DNA from: Rhineura floridana
Taxonomy: Eukaryota > Chordata > Lepidosauria > Squamata > Rhineuridae
Reading direction: 5' to 3'
Assembly (NCBI RefSeq): GCF_030035675.1
Contig: NC_084489.1
Span: 13,095,001-13,159,000, forward strand
DNA length: 64,000 bases
Shown piece by piece: positions 55,918 through 64,000 of this stretch. Each line of letters opens with the position of its first letter. The stretch's first letter is position 1. Below the pieces are notes generated by a model. The model worked only from the letters and a program-made list of their open reading frames with translations, was not told the origin of the DNA and did not search any database. Made by a program: the position numbers and the translations under genes.

Positions 55918-56812
55918 ATCTCTTTTTATTTATTTATTTATTATTTTATTTATTATTTATTTGTTTCATTTTTAAACCGCCCATAGCGAGTGGCTCTCTG
56001 GGCGGTGTACAAAAGATTAAAATACAGAATATCACAATAAAATCAACCTACCAACAGTAAACATAAACAGCAAACAAAAAAAGATTTAAAATTATAACAT
56101 TAAACGCTTAAAATGCCTGGGAGCATAGCCAGGTCTTAACCTGGCGCCAAAAAGATAGAAGCGTCGGCGCCAGGCGTACTTCTTCAGGGAGGCTGTTCCA
56201 CAGTTCGGGGGCCACTACAGAAAAGGCCCTAGATGAGTAACTGTCCTCCGGGCTTCCTGATGGGTTGGTACCCGGAGGAGGGCCTTAGATGCTGAGCGAA
56301 GTGACCAGGTCGGTTCATAGCGGGAGAGGCGTTCCACAAGATACTGCGGTCCCACACCGTGTAAGGCTTTATAGGTCAAAACCAGCACCTTGAATCTGGC
56401 TCGGAAACAAATGGGTAGCCAGTGCAAACGGGCCAGAACAGGTGTTATATGCGCTGACCGGCTGGTCCTCGTCAGCAGTCTGGCTGCTGCGTTTTGCACT
56501 AGCTGAAGCTTCCGAACTGTCTTCAAGGGCAGCCCTACGTAGAGCGCATTACAGTAATCCAACCTAGAAGTTACCAGAGCATGAACAACTGAGGCGAGGT
56601 CATCCCTGTCCAGATAGGGGCGTAGCTGGGCTACCAACCGAAGGTGGTAGAACGCATTCCTTGCCACCGAGGCCACTTGCGCCTCAAGAGACAAGGAAGG
56701 ATTGAAAAGAACCCCAAGACTACGAATCTGTTCCTTCAAGGGGAGTGTAACCCCATCTAAAACAGGGTAAACATCCACCATCTGGGCAGGGAAGGCATTC
56801 ACCAACAGTGTC
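55918..56812 (-). mobile_element. L2-clade LINE copy C, 5'-truncated, minus strand
   Basis: The minus frame from 56805 reads VNAFPAQMVDVYPVLDGVTL, then [20 protein letters not shown] and so on. It differs from copy A at only about six of 188 aligned residues before a late frame break near 56230. The 3' UTR with the reversed GGCGGTTTAAAAATGAAAC and (AAAT)n tail is at 55918-55980. It joins unrelated sequence at 56813. A and C belong to a recently active subfamily. Confidence 0.93.
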
Positions 56813-58389
56813 TCATCTAGGCCACCCTAGGAGCATTCTCTGACTGTGCTATAGTCTGCCATGGTCACTTTGTACACTTCTGGAGAGGCAAGGGGGCAGT
56901 ATCACCATCACTGCCTCATCACACTGAGGGCTTAAAGCCTTTTGCCTGGCTTGCCAGGAATGGCACAGTCCACTTGAGGGTTTGGACATAGTGGAATAAG
57001 TCAAAACCAAAACTTTTCAGAGTGGAACCAAGCTGCTCTTTTCCTTCCTGCTTAATTGCAAGCATTTGGGTTTAAACGATTAGGAGATTGCATGACTGGT
57101 CAGTTTAATGAGTAAAACAGATGCAGATCAGCAGTGTATTCACACAACAGTGTCTCATTCACTTTTCATTTCCTCTGAAGGCAGATCTCTTGCATCTGTG
57201 CGTCTTTATGAGCTAAAAGCACTGCAGGAAAAGTTAGTAATCAACCAGAATATTTCAGGATTAGAGCTCTGTGATCCTTGCTCTACCCACCCCTCTGTTC
57301 TTCCACCAGGCTTAGACAAGTGAATTAGGCATCTGATAGCAAAGTTTTACAATAGGCTTGCTAGTACAAAGTTGCTGGAATCTTGCTTGTCAGACATGCT
57401 TCCTGTATTCTCTCCAGAGCAGAATGTAAGCCAGCTGGTCATTGGATTTCAGCACCTGGTAACGATCGCAGCCACCCACACTTTTCTCCTTGCAGGCATT
57501 AAGGTGCTGCAATAATGCATACTGCTAGATTGCGCATATAGGGCAGAGCTATCTTGCATGCATATGCCCAATGGCTCTTTTTGCTAAGAAAAAAAAGCAG
57601 CTTTGGGTCAGGGTGGAGTGCTTAATCCTTGTCCTGCCTGCTACTTCTCTACTCAAAATCAGCTCCCTGTGCTGCAAAACTACAACTCCAGAGGGTGGGT
57701 GAGCAATTTGCTATCGTTGAACTGGACATTGGGCTATCCTCCAGTTCACAGGTTTGCTGTGCTTGCAGATCAGTCTTGTTTGCTGTGAGCTTCTCCAGCT
57801 TTTCCTCATCCTGGATTTATTTTTAAAAAACAGCAGCGAATATAACGATATTGTTATTGAATGACATCTTCGATCTGAATAGCTCAAATGTGTATTCCTT
57901 TTAACTTCTGTATCATTGAGGTGATGATGGCAGCTATTATAATTCATTGTTTCATTCTCAACCTGTCTCTTAACCTGTTTTTTTTAAACTGTGACTTTAG
58001 TAAAGAACTGTGAGTTCGCATCAGACAGGCAAAGAGTATCTCACGACCAGCATGCTGACAAACTGATCAAAGTTTAGGTAAGGGCGGAAGGAAGCAAAAT
58101 AAGTTGGTTAACTTCAACTGGTTAACTAGGTCAAGAACTCAGTAGACAGCAGCACTCAAGGTTCAAAGATAAATTGGGTTCAGTTTTCAACTTTCAAAAT
58201 TACATCACATAGCTGAGTTAGAGGGGAAAATCAACTGTGCAAGCCTCATTAAATTGCATGGGGGGAAGACTCCTCAGACAGACAACCCTGAGGCAAGATG
58301 CCCACCTGATGGGCAATTGCCTGGCTCATTCATTTCCAAATTAAAAAATAGCTGGCCATTATTATAAATAATGGATTAAGGGTCTTTTA
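56813..58389. other. BMPER intron, no feature recognised
   Basis: Unique sequence with short chance open frames. Confidence 0.45.
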
Positions 58390-60449
58390 GACTAAATTGA
58401 CATACAGTCTTTCTCAAGGGAATTCAGGGAACTATTGGATCTTGGAGGAAGAGATCAAGGCAGTAATTTCAAAACTGAAATGACACAAGTCTCCTGATCT
58501 GGACAGTTTGCCTGGGGATTTATATAAACATTTGAGGGATACCCTTCTCCTGTGCCTGGCAGCCCTGTATAATAGGGTACTAGACAAGGAGGACATTCCC
58601 AAATCCTGGTTGGGGACAAGGATGGTGATGCTCCAAAACCAGGAAAAGACACAGAATTGATTGAGTCTTATCATTCCATTTCCTCAATCAGGACCAAAAA
58701 ATGTTAACTTTAATAGATGTATTGGCAATTACATTCCTCTGGATCAGGCAGGCTTTGTGCCTGGACGACAGATCTCTGATTCCATTTGTTGTATTCTTAA
58801 TGCTATCCATCATAGTTGCTCCTCATGCCCTTAGCTTTGATCACCTTTGACACTTATAAAGCATTTGATTGTCTGGAGTGGCTATATCTCTTTAAATTGT
58901 TATGTAGGTTTCAGATTGGTGAGAGAGTGAAGCAAGCCACTACCAAATTGCATAGTCCATTCTGAGCTATAGTTCATACAAATAATCTAAAATGTTTGCC
59001 TTTTTCTTTATATAAGGGCACTAGACAGAGTTGGCCCATCTCCCCTCTTATTTATACTCTCTTTAGAGCCTTTGACAATATCTCTATGGGTGAACCCATT
59101 GATATGGGGTTATGATTATAAATGCCATTTGCAGCTCCTTAGTCTTGTTGCTGATGATCTAGCTGTTCTTCTTTTGGATCCCCAAACAGCCTTTCCATTT
59201 GTCAGAAAGGAAATTGATGAATTTGGCTCTGTGGCTGGGCTTCATATTAATTTTGATAAACAAGAGGCTATGTTTTGGAATTTGGGGCCAAGGACACAGC
59301 TTATTGTTAGGTGCCATTTGGGTATCAAGGTATGCCAAACTTCCCTGAGATATGTGTGTGGGGGGTTGTATTTCACAGAATTTGTCTGGACTGTTTAGTT
59401 TCAATTATGTACCTGCCTCAAATCTGTCTTGAGATCCCAGCGTTCCCTCAATTTATCCTTACTAGGTAAGGTTGCCACTATTGAAATGATGGCCCTCCCA
59501 ACTGTTTTTGTTTGTTTCAAGTCCTCCCAATTTTGATCCCAGACCAGATTATGAAACAATGGCAATCAGTTTTCCATCATTTTATTTTGCAAAATAAGAG
59601 GGCCAAGTTACCAGCCAAACTTCTTTACACCAAATCCCAATCAGGGTTGGTTGGGATTTTCCCCACTTATAACTATATTTTGATGCCTTTCAATTAAGGC
59701 ACATTCTTTCTATGGTTTCTCGGGGTCAGACTAAAACTTGGGTGGAGCTGGAGACAATGTATCAACCAATGGCTCCTTTATGGACACTCCTTCCTCCCAT
59801 CCCTTTCCTCCCAATGTGACAAACCCCTTCCTCATGTGTTCCTTAACAGTTTGGCATCAAAGGCTTTTTACATCGATCCATCCCTTTGTCAGAACAACAA
59901 CTGATGGACAAGTTTAGTGGCACTTCTATTAACTGATTAAGGATTCATCAAATTAGCTCCCTGGTATCTGTAATCTACTCTATTCTACTGTGGACTACTT
60001 TTTCTTCCTTTTGGCCTTTTGGAGAGAGATATTGGAGAGGAGGTGGATCCTGGTCTTTGGAACAAACTTTGGACCGCTTCTATTCTGTGTTAAAAGGCAT
60101 TGTTTATTGCCATTTTGAAGAAGCTAAACTATCAAAGACTCTTAAGAGGCCAGGCAGATCCATAGGGTTTTGTTGCAATTTGGTGGAAGTTTATTTTACA
60201 CAAGAGCAAACAACCATTTCAGAATTTTATCCCATCTAAGTATATCTGGAGGAATTTGTAATTCTCAGTTTATTGTCTTTTTGGTTCTTGCATCTGTTAA
60301 CTCAGTGGATGCCCTTGATATTTCTAGACATATTGGAAGTACTTGTAATGGCTATTGCTTTGGTTATTTACTTGAATTTAAGTTTATTATTTGGTTGATG
60401 TATATGATAGTCTTTTTAAAAAAATTAAAGTAATAATAAAAAAGAAATA
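58390..60449 (+). mobile_element. L1-clade LINE remnant
   Basis: In degraded frames: EEIKAVISKL.., LDQAGFVPGRQISDSI (58735), LITFDTYKAFDCLEW (58837), GTRQSWPISPLLF (59022), LVADDLAVLLLDP (59147, the catalytic box with V for Y/F), and FGSVAGLHINFDKQEAM. The order and motifs are those of an L1 reverse transcriptase. Stops and shifts are frequent. It ends in an A-rich tail at 60417-60448. It is 5'-truncated and old. Confidence 0.85.
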
Positions 60450-60940
<491 letters not shown>

Positions 60941-61645
60941 CTAGTTTTGCCAAAAAATAAAATTAAAAATGGTCACATTGGCATGGATCCTAACAATTGT
61001 TACGAAGTACCCCTACAATCCAGCATTTGCTATGGTTGCCTGTACCTGAGAAGGGAAGTTCTGGAGAGGCAAGAAGAGAGCCTCTATTATGGTAAATTCA
61101 GTCAGGGCATGTTCAAGCAAGCTGAGTTGCAATGCCTCCTGTCAAATCCATTGATTGCTGTCTCCTTCACTGTACATCTTTGCCATTTTCCCTTATAAAT
61201 TTAAAAGAAAGAGCATCAAACTCCTTCTGGAAGAGTTAAGCCAAGATACGATCACACAAAATGTTACCCTTTCCTTCCTCCCCCCTCCCAACAATAACTA
61301 ATCAATATGCTTCAATGGCCTGAAGCTCCTGCTAGAAAAGATAATATCTCCCCCCCTCACCTGGATAGCAAAATAGAAAAGAAACAATTTCCCAAAGATT
61401 GAGGCCAAACTATTCCTTGTTGCCACCACTGAGCACTTTCAGGAAGACAGGATTTGTAACCTGTATCTTTATTTCCATTTTTAAGTCCAACTTGAGCATA
61501 AAAGGTGATCTGTGTCACCTTAGCAAATAGGAATCTTTTGGATACCAAAGACACCTCTCAGTTCTCTGCACAGGACCTCTCCCATGGATTCCCCCACTCT
61601 TCTCCCCTTCTCCAGTCATTTCTGTTGCTGAAGAGGTACCCTCAA

Positions 61646-62035
61646 GTAGGGCAAATATGTCAATGACAGTTTCTCTTGGCTTCTTGTTCCTTCCACCTCA
61701 AGTTCAGTTCCCCACACTTCCACATCAGTTTGCAATTTTTAAAGCAGAAGTCCACATCAAAATTCATCAGCGTTTTAGTGCAAATGCCTCCTAACATACA
61801 CATTGTTTTATGCAATTTTGCCTAATATACATATTTTCTATGTTATTTTTCACTAATATATGCACATGTTACACTAGCACGTGCATTACTTGGCTGGAGA
61901 ACTGCACTCCTAAATTTGAAGAAGAGTGTATTTCGAAGGATGGCTGTCTTTTGGTTTGTGTCTTGTTTTGGAAAGTGAGACTTAGGTAAGTTTGCCTTGA
62001 AATGCAAACTGAATTGAATTTCTCTTCCATCCCTA
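61646..62035 (+). mobile_element. hAT-like element, family H1, copy 4
   Basis: It starts GTAGGGCAAATATGTCAATG and ends CTTCCATCCCTA. The flanks ACCCTCAA (61638-61645) and ACCTTCAA (62036-62043) agree at seven of eight positions, supporting a hAT-type 8-bp duplication. Confidence 0.72.
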
Positions 62036-62608
62036 ACCTTCAACTCCAACACATCCAGCTTGCAGAACTAAGGGCAGGCACTAGCTCCTCTCTCTTCCTT
62101 TCTGGTAAACCCATCAGCTGGCCAAGCTATCTTCTGCTTTCAAACCTGATTGGGTCCCTATTCCTTGGGGACACCTGCTGTCTTTCTTCCCCTTGCCACG
62201 CTCTTTTCTTCTTCCTTGGCTGTTCCACTCCAAAATCTCATATTCTCCTTCCCTCACTGCCCATAGCCACCCACTGCAACAATAGAACTTTTATTCTCAA
62301 CTATTGTCCCCAAGTCTCTGATGCACTTTCTAGATTCTTACATAAAAACTTTTCTAAAGCTCCACAAAATAACCACACAGTCTCCTTTTCTTCCCTGACA
62401 ACCTTCTCTTCTCTTTTTAAAACAAGCAGTGCTAGTCAATTTCCTTCTGATTCCCATTAGCATCAGGTTGGGGGCAGCGACCAGACAGCGGCATGGACTG
62501 CAGAACAGGAGCTCCACTCTCCCAGCCGACATCACCTCTGCATGCATGTGCAGCCAATGGGTGCTTAAATATGTCTGGTTGCTTTATCTCACGCATTAGC
62601 GTGCATAT

Positions 62609-62673
62609 CTGCCATCACCCTAGATGGCAGCAGGGGCATCAAAATGCCCCCACACCATCTTGAGTGATGGCAG
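62609..62673. repeat. Hairpin related to the YY1-motif element
   Basis: CTGCCATCACCCTAGATGGC on the left pairs with CCATCTTGAGTGATGGCAG on the right. This is the same plan as one arm of the 52607 element, but the AAGATGGCGGC motif has decayed. GC-rich surroundings (62460-62780) may be the rest of the element. Confidence 0.55.
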
Positions 62674-63345
62674 GTATGTGTGCTGACATGCAAGGTGGTA
62701 CAACCTGGCATATTTAAGTGCAGGTACACATACACACAGATGGGGGAGGGGCCCACGGCAAGCTGGTGCCAGCTCTGCCTTCAGCCAAATCATCCCTTTC
62801 TTCTTATTTAGCCACATCCTCCCTCTCTCTTTCCCTGAGCAATTTTACTGCATCCTAATTTTTCTAAGTGTTCCCAGACATGCTTTAAGAATATAATTAG
62901 TTCTATACAACTAATTCTTGTATTAGTTTTCAACACTTTTAACTCAGCCTATTCTTAGTGTGCTGTTATATTGATTCTGTTTAACAACTTTAGCAAATGT
63001 GTTAATTTACTAAATTTAATACAATATTGTAATCTGATATAATAAATGTATTTTGATTTATCTTTGTTGTTCTTGTTAATCCATGAGGTGCCAAATTCTG
63101 GAGTGTATTCAGGTCTCAATGTCAAAAGATCCCAAAAAGGGGTGCCAAGATTGCATGTGAGAACTGAAGGCTTGCATGCAAACTGCAGAGTTCATAACAC
63201 TCTTTTTCCATGAATGGAACGGAGTTCACAGAATGAGATGGGCCTTTCCCATTCATGCCCCTTCCCTCTTAAAGCCCTCCTGCAAATCTGCTGCTGAGAG
63301 TGGGAGTTTGGGCATATGTTGTGGGGCGAGGCTGCAGATGGAAAG

Positions 63346-63900
63346 GGTAGTTATTTATTTGTAAGGGATTTACAAACTGTCAGCTCATAAGAAAAATATT
63401 GAGGCAGTGTACACCGAACATACAATAAAAACCATTAAAACATCATTGAATCATAAAATACAGGATCAAATGACCAAAAATTAATTTCCTAACAATGCTT
63501 CATTCAATGTTTTCATCAGACAATGAATAGGCAGAATTGTAGATGCCAGTTTGATTTCAATAGGAATAGTGTTCCAAAATACTGATTCCCCTGTGCTGAA
63601 AGCCATGGTTCAAGTAGAGCTAAACTAAACTGAGGACTGGAACAACATAGGATCCAAGCCACTGCATTTAAATTCATGCAACTTTGAAAACTAAATCATG
63701 CAATACAGTCAATGCATGGCTGTCAACAAAAGGTGCTGCTGCATAATTAGTCCTCCAACTCTGAAACATCTAATAGAACTCCCTCTAATACTGTGATATC
63801 CCCATCCACATAGTCAATAGCCAATGATGATGAGCAAAGCCTGGGAAATACAAAATGCAATGACACCATAGCATGAAGCCAGGTCTACTAGATATTACCG
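63346..63900 (-). mobile_element. L2-like LINE 3' end, minus strand, distinct subfamily
   Basis: Reversed, it reads AFSTGESVFWNTIPIEIKLA and LPIHCLMKTLNEALLGN, parallel to AFSVVAPELWNSLPEEVRLA of copy A. The reversed tail is GTTATTTATTTGTAAGGGAT. It is an older, separate lineage. Confidence 0.55.
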
Positions 63901-63957
63901 GGCGGGGGGGAGGAACTGCACCTTTGCTGCAATGTCTACTTTGGCCCTAAGGGATTG

Positions 63958-64000
63958 ACATGTTATTTATTTATTATTTGATTTATATCTTGCCTTTCCT
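63958..64000 (-). mobile_element. L2-type 3' tail at the window edge, minus strand
   Basis: ATGTTATTTATTTATTATTT then GATTTATATCTTGCCTTTCC, the usual reversed L2 tail. The rest is outside the window. Confidence 0.55.

Overview
The window is a piece of a squamate reptile genome (lizard or snake). The signs are Sauria-type tRNA-derived SINEs with BovB-like tails, BovB LINE 3' ends, many L2-clade LINE copies with (AAAT)n tails, and many short palindromic DNA-transposon derivatives. Base composition is AT-rich and CpG-poor, apart from a few short CpG-rich islands.

There is one recognisable host gene. The last two coding exons of BMPER (BMP-binding endothelial regulator, crossveinless-2) lie on the minus strand at 60745-60875 and 47116-47297. 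They are joined by a phase-1 intron of about 13.4 kb. They encode the end of the C8 domain and the whole C-terminal TIL domain, down to a normal stop. The left 46 kb is therefore downstream of BMPER: its 3' UTR and then a long stretch with no other convincing gene. The right edge lies inside the preceding BMPER intron.

Layout. 1-6.4 kb: a young L2 LINE cut by the window edge, SINE and palindromic insertions, and a stack of repeats nested in one old element. 6.4-15 kb: mostly unique sequence with scattered SINE, L2 and hAT-like pieces and a GAAA microsatellite. 15.1-15.9 kb: a CpG-rich block that may be a promoter or a young transposon. 17-20.7 kb: a second GAAA tract, a long-TIR element, a SINE broken by a solo LTR and a Tigger-like element, and a hAT-like element broken by a foldback element. 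24.6-25.1 kb: dinucleotide repeats. 28.0-28.8 kb: a hAT element with a perfect 8-bp duplication. 30-32.5 kb: a minisatellite and an LTR-element remnant. 32.6-34.6 kb: a purine-rich tandem array with a SINE inserted in it, then a composite foldback repeat. 36-38.9 kb: BovB, L2 and an unexplained GC-rich open frame. 39.2-42.2 kb and 44.3-44.9 kb: repeat-poor AT-rich blocks that look like conserved non-coding DNA. 46.1-47.3 kb: BMPER 3' end. 48-50.6 kb: L2 inserted in a SINE, and BovB inserted in an L2 tail. 52.6-53.05 kb: a hairpin element carrying four YY1-type motifs. 54.8-60.4 kb: L2 and L1 remnants inside the BMPER intron.

No rRNA, tRNA gene, CRISPR array or operon-like structure was seen. 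I did not find a new multi-gene system. The most unusual items are the YY1-motif double hairpin, the composite foldback repeat, the CpG block, the GC-rich open frame and the probable regulatory blocks downstream of BMPER.
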